Assembly (NCBI RefSeq): GCF_025666195.1
Contig: NZ_CP102592.1
Coordinates: 1,674,001-1,738,000 of the forward strand
Source of the DNA: Xanthomonas sp. CFBP 8443
GTDB taxonomy: Bacteria; Pseudomonadota; Gammaproteobacteria; Xanthomonadales; Xanthomonadaceae
Direction: 5' to 3'
DNA length: 64,000 nt
In this document: positions 50,348 to 59,764 of the stretch, in pieces
Position numbering within the stretch: position 1 is the stretch's first letter
Layout: each line of letters begins with the position of its first letter
Program-made: the position numbers and the translations under genes
Notes under the pieces: model-generated
The model's database searches: none
The model's input: the letters and a program-made list of their open reading frames with translations, nothing else
What the model was told of the DNA's origin: nothing

Positions 50348-50689
50348 TTACTTCTTGGCTTCTTCGGCAGCGTCCTTGGCCTGGCCGGCGGTGTCGTCAG
50401 CAGCCTTGGCGGTGTCAGCAGCCTTGTCGGCAGCGGCATCGGTCGGGGCAGCAGCGGCGGCCTGCGAAGCGTCGGCAGCGGTGTTGGCGGCGGTGGCGGC
50501 GGTGTCGGCAGCAGCCTGGGCGGAATCGGCGGTGGCGGCACCGGCGGCCGAAGCCTGGTCGGCAGCAGCCTGCGCGTCGGTGGCGGCTTCGTTAGCCGAA
50601 GCAGCGGCGTCCTGCGCCTGCTCCTGCTTCGAGCATGCGGCCAGGGCCAGGCCCAGGGCCATTGCGATCAGCAGCTTGTTGATGCTCAT
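50348..50689 (-). CDS. small Ala-rich lipoprotein, second copy
   Basis: A 113-residue protein with lipobox LAAC (Cys19) after a short signal peptide. The rest is almost entirely Ala with Asp, Thr, Gln and Lys, probably one long helix. No known domain. The terminator at 50293-50318 shows it is transcribed separately from the similar lipoprotein at 49547. Codon and base composition match the flanking chromosome. Confidence 0.78.
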   Translation of the reverse strand: MSINKLLIAMALGLALAACSKQEQAQDAAASANEAATDAQAAADQASAAGAATADSAQAAADTAATAANTAADASQAAAAAPTDAAADKAADTAKAADDTAGQAKDAAEEAKK

Positions 50690-50812
50690 GTGTGTCTATC
50701 CTCGTCGTTTAGTTAGGCAACGCGCTATTGCGCGCCCTCAACATGATGACAAGCCAAAGTCGGCTGTCAAGCGCACGCGCATTCATTTTTGTGTTTTAAG
50801 GGTTAATCCCAA

Positions 50813-51988
50813 TTAAATCAATTCGATGGCGACCGCTGTCGCCTCGCCGCCGCCAATGCACAGGGTCGCGATTCCGCGGCGTCCGCCGCGCGTGCGCAAC
50901 GCGTTTAGCAATGTCACCACCAGCCGTGCGCCGGATGCGCCGATCGGATGGCCGAGCGCGCACGCGCCGCCGTTGACGTTGACCTTGGCGTGATCCAGTC
51001 CCAATTCCTTGATCGGCACCATCGGCACCACCGCGAACGCTTCGTTGATCTCGAACAGGTCGACCTGGTCCAGGCTCCAGCCGACCTGATCGAGCAGCTT
51101 CCTGATCGCGCCGACCGGGGCGGTGGTGAACCATTCCGGCGCCTGCGAGAAGGTCGCATGGCCGACGATCCGCGCCAGCGGCGCGATGCCGCGGCGGGCG
51201 GCGTCGTCGGCGCTGAGCAGCACCGTGGCGGCGGCGCCGTCGGAGATGCTGGAGGAACTGGCGGCGGTGACCGTGCCGTCCTTCTTGAACGCCGGCTTCA
51301 GCGTGGGGATCTTGGCGACGTCGGACTTGCCCGGCTGCTCGTCGCTGGCGAACACCGCTTCGCCCTTGCGCGTGGCGACGCGGACCGGAACGATCTCCGC
51401 ATCGAAGGCGCCATTGCGCTGCGCGGCCTGCGCGCGGGTCACCGATTCGATCGCGTAGGCGTCCTGGTCCTGGCGGCTGAAGCCGAACTTCTCCGCGGTG
51501 GCCTCGCCGAACACGCCCATGGCCTGGCCGTCGTCGGGATTGGTCAGGCCGTCCCAGGCCATGTGGTCGACCGCCTGGAAGTTGCCGTAGCGGTTGCCGG
51601 TGCGCGAGTTCGGCAGTAGGTGCGGGGCGTTGCTCATCGATTCCATGCCGCCGGCGACGACGATGCTGGCCGAGCCGGCCTTGATCAGGTCGTGGCCGAG
51701 CATGATCGCCTTCATGCCCGAGCCGCAGACCTTGTTGATGGTGGTGGCGCCGGTGGCGTCGGGCACGCCGGCCGCGCGCGCGGCCTGGCGCGCCGGCGCC
51801 TGGCCGAGGTTGGCCGGCAGCACGCAGCCCATGATCACTTCCGACACGTCGGCGGCGGGGATGCCGGACTGTTCCAGCGCGGCACGGATCGCGGCGGCGC
51901 CGAGCTCGGGCGTGGGCACGCCGTTGAACTGGCCCAGGAACGCGCCGATGGCGGTGCGCTTGGCCGCGGCGATGACGATCTCGGTCAT
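50813..51988 (-). CDS. acetyl-CoA C-acyltransferase (thiolase)
   Basis: A 391-residue class II thiolase. The acyl-accepting Cys lies in [14 protein letters not shown], and the catalytic His and second Cys lie in [16 protein letters not shown] and [13 protein letters not shown]. Overall length and the [21 protein letters not shown] region fit acetyl-CoA acetyltransferases. Whether it works mainly in degradation or in acetoacetyl-CoA synthesis cannot be decided. The closest hydratase-dehydrogenase gene is fadB-like at 18492-20573, not adjacent. Confidence 0.93.
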   Translation of the reverse strand: MTEIVIAAAKRTAIGAFLGQFNGVPTPELGAAAIRAALEQSGIPAADVSEVIMGCVLPANLGQAPARQAARAAGVPDATGATTINKVCGSGMKAIMLGHDLIKAGSASIVVAGGMESMSNAPHLLPNSRTGNRYGNFQAVDHMAWDGLTNPDDGQAMGVFGEATAEKFGFSRQDQDAYAIESVTRAQAAQRNGAFDAEIVPVRVATRKGEAVFASDEQPGKSDVAKIPTLKPAFKKDGTVTAASSSSISDGAAATVLLSADDAARRGIAPLARIVGHATFSQAPEWFTTAPVGAIRKLLDQVGWSLDQVDLFEINEAFAVVPMVPIKELGLDHAKVNVNGGACALGHPIGASGARLVVTLLNALRTRGGRRGIATLCIGGGEATAVAIELI

Positions 51989-52179
51989 GGCAAACCCTTA
52001 CGAAGATGAGTTCCCGATTATCTGCCTCGGCGCGGCGTCTGCCAATCGCGCGCGGCGCGGCGATCGCCGCAGGCGCGGATTTCCGGTGTAGATTCGAGAC
52101 GCTTCAGGGCGGTCCATTTGCGGCCGCTAATGGGGCGTTGCCGGCCGCAGTGGCCGGCGTGCATATCTGGAGAGAGATC

Positions 52180-55023
52180 ATGCGGAAGGTGATGGCCCGG
52201 TCGCTGCTGGCGACCGCACTGGCGATGGCGTTGACCGCTTGCGGGGGCGGTGGCGGCGGTGGCGGGCTGACCCGCAGCGATCCGCCGCCGACGTCGCCGC
52301 CGCCGAGCTCCCCACCGCCGCCGCCGCCGCCGACATCCCCACCCACCTCGCCGCCGACCTCGCCGCCACCGCCGCAGCCGGCGTTCGACGCGCACCTGGC
52401 GCTGACCAACACGCTCGCTGCGCGCAACGCCGGTTACGACGGCAGCGGCTACCGCATCGGCGTGGTCGACACCGGCGTGAACCGCGACCACCCGGCGCTG
52501 GCCGGGCGCGTGGTGTCCAACCTGATCTACGTCGATCCGGCCAAGAACAACGTCAACGTCGACGATGTCGACGGCCACGGCACCACGGTCGCGCAGCTGG
52601 CCGCGGGCAAGGCGGTGGGCGCGTGGCCGGGCGGCATCGCGCCCGGTGCGCAGATCGTGTCGGCGCGCATCATCAACGACACCTCGCCCGACGACGACGG
52701 CAGCGGCGAGGGCAACCAGACCAGCGGCGCGCTGGGTTTGGCCAGCATCCACCAGGACCTGATCAATGCCGGGGTCAAGGTGATGAACAATTCATGGGGC
52801 GGCATCTACTGGACCGATCCGGGCGCGACCAACGCGATCGCCGCCGAATACCGCCCGTTCGTGCTGAACAACGGCGGGCTGGTGGTGTTCGCGGCCGGCA
52901 ACGAATCCAAGTCCACGCCGTCGGACATCGCCTCGCTGCCCAGCCAGCTCGGCCCCGGCGGCAGCCATCCGGCGGCGGACCTGGAGCGCGGTTGGCTGGT
53001 GGTGGCCGCGGTGGATTCGAGTACCGGCAGCACCCTGGAGCCCTATTCCAACGCCTGCGGCGCGGCCATGCGCTACTGCCTGGTGGCCCCGGGCACGGAA
53101 GTGTTCGTCGATCCCAAGGCGACTACCGCCAGCGCCAATCCGGGCTACTACTACGGCAGCGGCACCTCGTTCGCCGCGCCGCTGGTTTCCGGTGCGGCCG
53201 CGCTGGTCTGGCAGGCGTTTCCCTACTTCAGCAACGATCTGCTGCGGCAGACGCTGCTCGGCACCGCCACCGACCTGGGTACGCCCGGCGTGGACGCCAC
53301 CTTCGGCTACGGCCTGCTCAATGTCGGCAAGGCGGTGCGCGGGCCGGCCCGGTTCGACTGGGGCGACGTCAGCGTGTCCTTCAGCGGCAGCTCGATCTGG
53401 GCCAACGACATCGCCGGCAGCGGCGGCCTGATCAAGCAGGGCAGCGGCACCCTGACCCTGAGCGGCACCCAGAACAGCTACAGCGGCGCGACCCAGGTAC
53501 AGGCCGGCACGCTCAGCGCGGCCAGCCTGGGCGGCTCCAGCCTCGCCATCAGCAACGGCGCCACGTTCATCGGCACCGGGCCGCTGCGCGGCAACGTCAG
53601 CAATTCCGGCACCTTCCAGGTCGGTGCCGCGGCGCTCAGCCTGAGCGGCAATTACGTGCAGGAGAGCAACGGCCGGCTGGCCTTGCTGGTCGGCGACAAG
53701 CTCTCGGTGACCGGCACCGCGACGCTGCAGGGCGGCTCGCTGTACGTGCTCGGCAAGCGTGACTACGTGGTCAACAACACCGCGTACAAGGTGCTGGAGA
53801 CCACGGGTGGGCTGAGCGGCACGTTCGGGTCGGTCACCACGCCGCCGAACGTGTTCCTGACCTCCTCGCTCAGCTACGACAGTTCCAGCGCGTCGATCAC
53901 CGTGCAAGCGCTCAGCGTCACCGCCACCGCGGCGAGCTTCGGCAGCATCACTGCCGCCGCGCTCGCCTCCGCCACGCGCGTGGATGCGGCGTTCGCGCAG
54001 CTGGACGCACAGCTCGGCCGCGATCCGGCGACGGTCGATGCGTCGCTGCTGAAGGCGGCCGGCGCGGTGCAGCAGTCGCCGAGCGCGGCGGTGGCGGCGG
54101 CGACGCTGCGCAGCCTGTCCGGCGAAGCGCATGCGGCCGCCACGGCGATGACCTTCGACACCATCGACCTGCAGCGGCGCGCGCTGTCCGGTCGCTTCGA
54201 CAGCCTGATCGCGCAGCCGCGGGCGATCGGTGCGTGGAGCCAGCGGCTGGGCGACACCGGGCAGGGCAGCTTCGCCGGCAGCCAGTTCCAGCTCGACGGT
54301 TGGATGATGGGCCAGGACCTGCGCTTGGGCGAGCATGCGGTGGCCGGTTTCGCCTTCGGCGAGACCCGCGCCGACGGGGGCGACGACGGCGGTCTGGGCC
54401 ACAGCCGCGATCGGCAGGTGCAAGGCCAGGCCTATCTCGGCGCGGTCGGCGGCAATGCCTATGCGCTGGCGCAGTTGGGGACCGGGCAGTACCGGCGCCA
54501 GCTCGACCGCAGCCTGCTGCTCGGCGAGACCGTTGCCGCGGCGTCCAGCCGCTACGACGGGCGCTTCCTGTCCGGCAGCGTCGAGATCGGCTATCGCATC
54601 GGACGCGGCAAGGCGTGGCTGACCCCGTACGCCGGCGCCGACTACAGCCGCATCGACAGCGACGGCTTCCGCGAGCAGGGCGGCGACGGCTTCGGGTTGA
54701 TGGCCGCGGCCGCGTCCTCTTCGCGCAGCCAGGCGCTGGCCGGCCTGCGCGCCGGTTACGGCTGGCGCGGCTGGTCGCTGCAGGGCTACGGCGAATGGCA
54801 GCAGACCCTGGCCGCGCAAGGATTGCAGCGCCAGGCCAGTTTCGTCGGCGTGGACGCATGGGCGCCGCTGCTCGACCTGCAGCCGGCCCGCTCGGGCGGG
54901 CTGTTCGGGGTGAGCCTGGACCGGCGCTGGAACAGCAGCGCGTTGGGCATCGGCTACGACCAGCGCTTCGGCCCGCGCGGCGACGATCATGCGCTGTCGC
55001 TGCGTTACCGGTTGGGGTTCTGA
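52180..55023 (+). CDS. subtilisin-like autotransporter lipoprotein (NalP/SphB1-like)
   Basis: A 947-residue S8 protease autotransporter. The signal peptide ends in lipobox LTAC (Cys21), followed by a Gly run and a Pro-rich linker (about 34-67). The passenger protease has catalytic Asp97 (GVVDTGV), His133 (DGHGTTVAQ), Asn241 (AAGNES) and Ser330 (GSGTSFAAP). Autotransporter-associated beta-strand repeats follow at about 420-470 (GSGTLTLSGTQNSYSG). A C-terminal translocator barrel ends LRYRLGF, with the terminal Phe expected of outer-membrane proteins. Neisseria NalP and Bordetella SphB1 share this lipidated subtilase architecture. GGAGAGAGATC leads into the ATG. Confidence 0.93.
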   Translation: MRKVMARSLLATALAMALTACGGGGGGGGLTRSDPPPTSPPPSSPPPPPPPTSPPTSPPTSPPPPQPAFDAHLALTNTLAARNAGYDGSGYRIGVVDTGVNRDHPALAGRVVSNLIYVDPAKNNVNVDDVDGHGTTVAQLAAGKAVGAWPGGIAPGAQIVSARIINDTSPDDDGSGEGNQTSGALGLASIHQDLINAGVKVMNNSWGGIYWTDPGATNAIAAEYRPFVLNNGGLVVFAAGNESKSTPSDIASLPSQLGPGGSHPAADLERGWLVVAAVDSSTGSTLEPYSNACGAAMRYCLVAPGTEVFVDPKATTASANPGYYYGSGTSFAAPLVSGAAALVWQAFPYFSNDLLRQTLLGTATDLGTPGVDATFGYGLLNVGKAVRGPARFDWGDVSVSFSGSSIWANDIAGSGGLIKQGSGTLTLSGTQNSYSGATQVQAGTLSAASLGGSSLAISNGATFIGTGPLRGNVSNSGTFQVGAAALSLSGNYVQESNGRLALLVGDKLSVTGTATLQGGSLYVLGKRDYVVNNTAYKVLETTGGLSGTFGSVTTPPNVFLTSSLSYDSSSASITVQALSVTATAASFGSITAAALASATRVDAAFAQLDAQLGRDPATVDASLLKAAGAVQQSPSAAVAAATLRSLSGEAHAAATAMTFDTIDLQRRALSGRFDSLIAQPRAIGAWSQRLGDTGQGSFAGSQFQLDGWMMGQDLRLGEHAVAGFAFGETRADGGDDGGLGHSRDRQVQGQAYLGAVGGNAYALAQLGTGQYRRQLDRSLLLGETVAAASSRYDGRFLSGSVEIGYRIGRGKAWLTPYAGADYSRIDSDGFREQGGDGFGLMAAAASSSRSQALAGLRAGYGWRGWSLQGYGEWQQTLAAQGLQRQASFVGVDAWAPLLDLQPARSGGLFGVSLDRRWNSSALGIGYDQRFGPRGDDHALSLRYRLGF

Positions 55024-55065
55024 TGCGGCCGTCGTGCGGATGCGGTGTTGGTCGCGTGGACTCGG

Positions 55066-55203
55066 TTTGTAAGAGGGGCTTCGGCCCCGGCAGCTTGCGA
55101 AGCCGGAAAGCTCACCGCTTCGCTCGTCGCGACTGAAGTCGCTCCTACAGTAGCCTTCGGATAGCTCGTCGGCCTTTGTGGGAGGGACTTCAGTCCCGAC
55201 GCG
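55066..55203. repeat. REP cluster after the autotransporter gene
   Basis: Three units: a pair of inverted units at about 55066-55093 and 55126-55150 separated by a spacer like that at 49246, then a further GTGG unit at 55176-55203. All carry the TTCA/TTCG inner hairpin of the GTAG family. Confidence 0.78.
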
Positions 55204-55265
55204 CTGGGCGTCGGGGAGGTGCTGCTCAACGCGCGTCGCCGCGGATCGCCCGTGCGTGGCGGCGC

Positions 55266-56366
55266 CTACTCGCCGCGCAGATGTCCCATCGAGCGCGGGG
55301 CGGTGCGGCCCAGCGGCAGCTTGAGCTTGCCGATCGCGTGCATGCGCGCTTCGGCGATGCGGTCGGCGGCCTGTTGCGGCGGGATGTTGTCGCGCTCGGA
55401 CAGGTCGAAGATCTTGCCGAGGTTGTGGTACAGGCTGCGGATCAGGCGCATCGCGCGTTCGCGGTTGTAGCCGTCGATCTCCAGCGACACGTTCATGACG
55501 CCGCCGGCGTTGACCGCGTAGTCCGGCGCGTAGAGGATGCCGCGCCGATGCAGTTCCTCGCCGATCGCGGCGTTGGCCAACTGGTTGTTGGCGGTGCCGC
55601 AGATGATCTTCGCCTTCAGCCGCGGCAGCGTCGCTTCGTCGATCGCGCTTTCCAGCGCGCACGGCGCCAGCACGTCGGCGGCCACGTCGTAGATCTCGTC
55701 CGGTTTGACCGCCTCGGCGCCGTACTCGGCGACCGCGCGCTCGACCAGCGCCTGGTCCAGGTCGGTGACGTACAGCTTGGCGCCGCGTTCCTTCAGCAGC
55801 TTCACCAGTTCCATGCCGATGTGGCCCAGGCCCTGCACGGCGATGCTGGCCTTGCCGATCTCCTCGTGGCCGAGCTTGCGCTGCAGCGAGGCCATCAGCG
55901 CCTGCAGTGCGCCATAGGCGGTGAACGGCGCCGGGTCGCCGGACCCGCCGTGTACCTGGTGCACGCCGGTGACGTACTCGGTCTCCAGGTAGATCTGCTC
56001 CATGTCGTTGACGTCGGTGCCCACGTCCTCGGCGGTGATGTAGCGCCCACCCAGCGAATCCACGTAGCGGCCGAACGCGCGGAACAGCGCTTCGGACTTG
56101 TCGGCCTTCGGGTCGCCGATGATCACCGCCTTGCCGCCGCCAATGTTGAGCCCGGCCAGCGCGTTCTTGTAGGTCATCGTGCGGCTGAGCCGCAGCGCGT
56201 CGTGCAGCGCGGCCTCGGTGTTGGGGTAGGGGCGCATGCGCACGCCGCCCAATGCGGGGCCGAGCACGGTGTTGTGGATGGCGATGATCGCCTGCAGGCC
56301 CACGTCGCGGTTGTGGCAGAAGACGACCTGTTCGTGGCCGGTGGTGGCTAGCGTTTCGAAAAGCAT
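55266..56366 (-). CDS. leucine dehydrogenase (Glu/Leu/Phe/Val dehydrogenase family)
   Basis: A 366-residue NAD-dependent amino-acid dehydrogenase. The substrate-binding Lys is in LNIGGGKAVI, catalytic Asp in TAEDVGTDVNDM, and the nucleotide fold is VQGLGHIGMELVKLL with an acidic residue after the second strand (TDLD). Length and the CALESAI motif fit leucine dehydrogenase rather than glutamate dehydrogenase. It would deaminate branched-chain amino acids to 2-oxo acids, feeding acyl-CoA catabolism in which IcmF (59765) could act on isobutyryl-CoA. No direct operon link was seen. Confidence 0.88.
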   Translation of the reverse strand: MLFETLATTGHEQVVFCHNRDVGLQAIIAIHNTVLGPALGGVRMRPYPNTEAALHDALRLSRTMTYKNALAGLNIGGGKAVIIGDPKADKSEALFRAFGRYVDSLGGRYITAEDVGTDVNDMEQIYLETEYVTGVHQVHGGSGDPAPFTAYGALQALMASLQRKLGHEEIGKASIAVQGLGHIGMELVKLLKERGAKLYVTDLDQALVERAVAEYGAEAVKPDEIYDVAADVLAPCALESAIDEATLPRLKAKIICGTANNQLANAAIGEELHRRGILYAPDYAVNAGGVMNVSLEIDGYNRERAMRLIRSLYHNLGKIFDLSERDNIPPQQAADRIAEARMHAIGKLKLPLGRTAPRSMGHLRGE

Positions 56367-56611
56367 GGGGGGCTCCGCTGGCGTTGCAGGTGTAGGACAC
56401 CTTGGTTCCAGGAACGTCCTAGTGAGGTGCGTAAAACGAAAAACGCGACGGGTTCCGGAACGGGTCCTGATCGTCGCGATGGGCGCATTTTAAAGCAATT
56501 GCCCGTATGCCGTGCAGCGCTCCAGGGGTCGGCGCCGACCCTTGCCGCACAAGCATCTCGGCGCGATCTGCGACGCTGGCGGCGCCACGAACTTACGGAG
56601 GCTGCACCGGC

Positions 56612-58192
56612 TTAGCCGGTGGCGGCCTGCGCCGGGGGCGCGCCCGGTCCGGCGCCGAGCGTGGCGGCGATGCGCCCGCCGTCGGGCACGCCCAGACCGG
56701 TGCAGGCATCCCAGCCGGGGCTTGCGCGGAAGCCGCCGTTGCCGCCGTCGACGATGTCGCGGCAGGTGTCGGCCACCGCGTACAGCCGTGGCGGCAGGAA
56801 CACGCGGCGGCCGCCGTTCAGGCCATAGACGCGCGCCAGCAGCGCCGCCCACAGCGGCGCGGCGGCGCTGGTGCCGCCCATGACCGCCGGGCGCCCGTCG
56901 ATGTGCACGTAGTAGCCGGTTTCGGCGTCGGCGTTGGCGGCCACGTCCGGCACGCCGCGCATGCTCAGCGGTTGCGCCGCGGTGCGCGTGCCGTGCAGCG
57001 CCAGGCCGCGTTGCCAGCGCGGCCGCGCGAACACCCGGCTCTGGCCGCCGCCGGTGCCGGGCCAGGCCTGCTCGTGCGCCGCCTGCGCGTCGACCTGCAG
57101 GCGGGTGCCGCCGCAGGCCAGCACGAACGGGCTGGACGCCGGGAAGCACACATTCAGACCGGGCTGGCCGTCGCTGGCGCCGTCGTCGCCGGAGGCGATG
57201 CACACGGTGATGCCCATCAGCGCGGCCGCCTGCAGCGCGCGGTTGTAGGCCTCGCGCGACTGCGCCGTCCACAGCGTCTCGGTGAAGCCCCAGCTGATCG
57301 CGATCACGTCCGGCACGTGTTCGCGATCGTGGATGGCGCTGACGATGGCTTCGAGGAAGCCGTTGTCGGTATTGGGCGCGAAGTACACCACCAGCTTGGC
57401 GCCCGGCGCGATGGCGCCGGCGATCTGCACGTCCATCTGCACCTCGATGTCGGCCTTGTGCGCCTGCCCGCTGGGCCGGTTGCGCGCGCCGGCCAGCAGC
57501 ACATCGACGATCTGCGGCATCGGCAGCCCCAGCTCGGCGAAATAGGCGGCCAGCTGGTCGCGCGCATAGCCGCCGCCCAGCGCGATGATGCCGATGCACT
57601 GGCCGGCGCCGTCGTGCTCGGGAAAGCCGTACAGTTCGGCCAGCTGCGGCGGCGTGTACTGCGCCACCGGCGCCGCGGCGCCGGGTGGCGCGGCGACGTC
57701 CTGCGCTTGCGCGCGCGGCAGCGTGCGCGCCTGCGGCCGATCGTCCAGGCCGAGCACCGCGCTCACCACGCCGTGCAGGGCGGCGGGAACCGACACCGCG
57801 CCGGTGCGCCCGCGGTAACGCAGGTCGTCGTTGCGGTAGTCGCGCAGATCCACCTGGAACGCGCGGTCGAACTGCTGCACGCTGCCTTCCAGGATCACCA
57901 CACCGGCATGCGCCAGGGTCTGCTCCACGCACAGGCCATGCTGCGCGGCGAAGGTCTCGACCGCGCGCAGGTCGCCGGCGTCGGCGGCGAAGCGGGTGGC
58001 GAAGGCGTCGCGCGACAGCGGCGCGGGCAGGTCGTCGCCGGCCGTGTCGAGCAAACGGGCCGCTGCCGCGTCCAGCGCCGGCTGGCGCAGCGCCAGCAAC
58101 ACGCGCAGGCGCTGCGCGGCCGGGAACTTGCCGGCGTCGATGCAGCCGGGCAAGGGGCTGCGCTCGCTGCCGCAGAGGATCTGGTAGTCCAT
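56612..58192 (-). CDS. sedolisin-family (S53) serine-carboxyl protease, kumamolisin-like
   Basis: A 526-residue protease with an N-terminal propeptide domain (1-175, pro-kumamolisin-like) and a subtilisin-like catalytic domain. The Glu250/Asp254 pair (DIEVQMD) and Ser442 (GGTSAAAP) form the Ser-Glu-Asp triad, and Asp336 (SGDDGA) is the oxyanion-hole residue. GVPDVAANAD near the triad is also conserved. The usual SGTSA is GGTSA here. Sedolisins are acid-active and normally secreted, but no signal peptide is visible at the start MDYQILCGSE, so the export route is unclear. Confidence 0.85.
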   Translation of the reverse strand: MDYQILCGSERSPLPGCIDAGKFPAAQRLRVLLALRQPALDAAAARLLDTAGDDLPAPLSRDAFATRFAADAGDLRAVETFAAQHGLCVEQTLAHAGVVILEGSVQQFDRAFQVDLRDYRNDDLRYRGRTGAVSVPAALHGVVSAVLGLDDRPQARTLPRAQAQDVAAPPGAAAPVAQYTPPQLAELYGFPEHDGAGQCIGIIALGGGYARDQLAAYFAELGLPMPQIVDVLLAGARNRPSGQAHKADIEVQMDVQIAGAIAPGAKLVVYFAPNTDNGFLEAIVSAIHDREHVPDVIAISWGFTETLWTAQSREAYNRALQAAALMGITVCIASGDDGASDGQPGLNVCFPASSPFVLACGGTRLQVDAQAAHEQAWPGTGGGQSRVFARPRWQRGLALHGTRTAAQPLSMRGVPDVAANADAETGYYVHIDGRPAVMGGTSAAAPLWAALLARVYGLNGGRRVFLPPRLYAVADTCRDIVDGGNGGFRASPGWDACTGLGVPDGGRIAATLGAGPGAPPAQAATG

Positions 58193-58382
58193 CGTGCGTT
58201 CCTTGCAGGGGGAGGTCGCGGCGAGTATAGGCAGCGCGGTTCTCTGCAGCTGCGACCGGCCGTGCGAGGTCTGTGGCGCTTCAGGTCGGCGCGCACTGCG
58301 GGTTCATGCGCGTGATGCGGTATCCGGCGCGGCGTCGGGCGATCTTGTGGCGCTGGCGCCGAGGCATCGGTCGATGCGGCGT

Positions 58383-58925
58383 TCAGTGCGCGGCGTGCTC
58401 GTCGGCGAACAGTGCCTTGGCCGCTTGCGGGCCGAGCAGGCGCTCGCGCAACTGCGCTTGCCGTTGCGGATCGGCGCGGTGCGCAGAGTCCGCGGCCTCG
58501 GCCTGCAGATAGGCGGCGTAGCGGTCGAACCAGGCGAGCACCTGCTGCGTCTGTGCGGCGGGCATGGCGGCCGCAAGGTCGCGTTGCAGCTGCTGGCGCT
58601 GCATCGCCAGCGGCTGGGCCTCCTGCATGACCAGGTAGCGGTCCAGGTGGCGCCGCAAGGCCAGGTCCGGCACCACCTGGCCCTGCTTGTCGAAGCGGAG
58701 CGCGGCTTCGGCGCGGGCGGCGTCGGGCGCGGTCGGCTTGGCGGGCGCAACGGGCACCGCGGACCTGTCTGCCGCAACCGCACTGGCGGTGTGGCCGATG
58801 GCTTCGCCGAGCCCGCGGCGCGACGCCGCGTCGGTGGGCCGTTCGTGCCAGGCGGCGACGCTGGCGATCGCCACCGCGACCACGGTAATGGCGATCACGT
58901 AGGTTCCCGGCGGTACCTTCGGCAT
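58383..58925 (-). CDS. short lipase-foldase (LifO)-like membrane-anchored protein
   Basis: A 180-residue protein. One N-terminal transmembrane helix (YVIAITVVAVAIASVAA) leads to an extracytoplasmic part resembling lipase chaperones: FDKQGQVVPDLALRRHLDRYL, then helices with WFDRYAAYLQAEA, and a terminal RERLLGPQAAKALF. Full lipase foldases are about 340 residues, so this is roughly half length, and no lipase gene is adjacent. It could be a degenerate or specialised foldase. The ATG at 58925 is preceded on the minus strand by GGGAGG about 8 bases away. Longer starts upstream lack a ribosome-binding site. Confidence 0.55.
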   Translation of the reverse strand: MPKVPPGTYVIAITVVAVAIASVAAWHERPTDAASRRGLGEAIGHTASAVAADRSAVPVAPAKPTAPDAARAEAALRFDKQGQVVPDLALRRHLDRYLVMQEAQPLAMQRQQLQRDLAAAMPAAQTQQVLAWFDRYAAYLQAEAADSAHRADPQRQAQLRERLLGPQAAKALFADEHAAH

Positions 58926-59217
58926 CGCTACGGCCTCCCGGATGGCAGGCGCTGCAGCAGGCCGCGGACACGCATGCGCGGAACGCATGACGGGCCGCGC
59001 GTCCCGGCAGCGGTGCCGCAACGCGGCGGCGCGCTCGCGCCGGTCGCAGAGACCGGCGGCAAGGACGCATGCGACAGCGAATGCCTGGACATGCGTGTTC
59101 TCAAGGACCGGCCGGATGCCGTGGTTCGCGCACTATCGCAAAGCGCGACGCACCCGGTCACGTCGCCGCGCAACATCGTGGCGGCGCCGCCGCTGCCGCG
59201 CGCCGCCATGCCGCGGC

Positions 59218-59535
59218 CTAGCGATGCACCCAATAGCCATCGCGGAAGCGGTAGCCGGGGCCGCGATGCTCCCAGCGCGGGCCGACGTAGACGTAGCCCG
59301 GACGTGCGACCACGTAGCGGCCGGCGACCCAGATGTGGCGGCGGCCGTTCCAGTGCCAGTAGCCGGGCGCCCAGACGTAGCCCGGCCGCACCACCACGCG
59401 TTCGAACCGCGGCGGTGGCGGTGCGGTCCGTACCGACAGTTCCACCACCGAACGCGCCTGCGCGGGCGCGGCCAGCAGGCCGCCGACGAGTGCGCTGCCG
59501 AGCAGGGAAGCCAACAACAAAGGACGAACCGACAT
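59218..59535 (-). CDS. YXWGXW-repeat-type exported protein
   Basis: A 105-residue protein with a Sec signal peptide (cleavage after AQA, near residue 27). The mature part repeats short aromatic turns: [23 protein letters not shown], then [13 protein letters not shown] and [12 protein letters not shown]. These correspond to the YXWGXW/BcpO-type repeat found in small exported proteins of unknown function. It is a single, isolated gene divergent from icmF. It may bind carbohydrate or envelope material, but this is a guess. Confidence 0.8.
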   Translation of the reverse strand: MSVRPLLLASLLGSALVGGLLAAPAQARSVVELSVRTAPPPPRFERVVVRPGYVWAPGYWHWNGRRHIWVAGRYVVARPGYVYVGPRWEHRGPGYRFRDGYWVHR

Positions 59536-59764
59536 GGGAGTCTCCAGCGATATCGGCGGGATGCCGACGCCAGCGGAAACGCGGCAAGCGCCGCCGCTGT
59601 TGACGCATCGCGCGGTCGCATTCATGTGGCGGATAGCTATCGGCCGATGTGGCGCCTGCACGTCGGTCGGCCGCCGGTGCAATCGTTGCCGCATGTTGCA
59701 GCGCAACCTGCCCGCGCCGCGCCGCACGCCTAGAATCACCGCATTCTCTTGCCGATTCTTTCCG

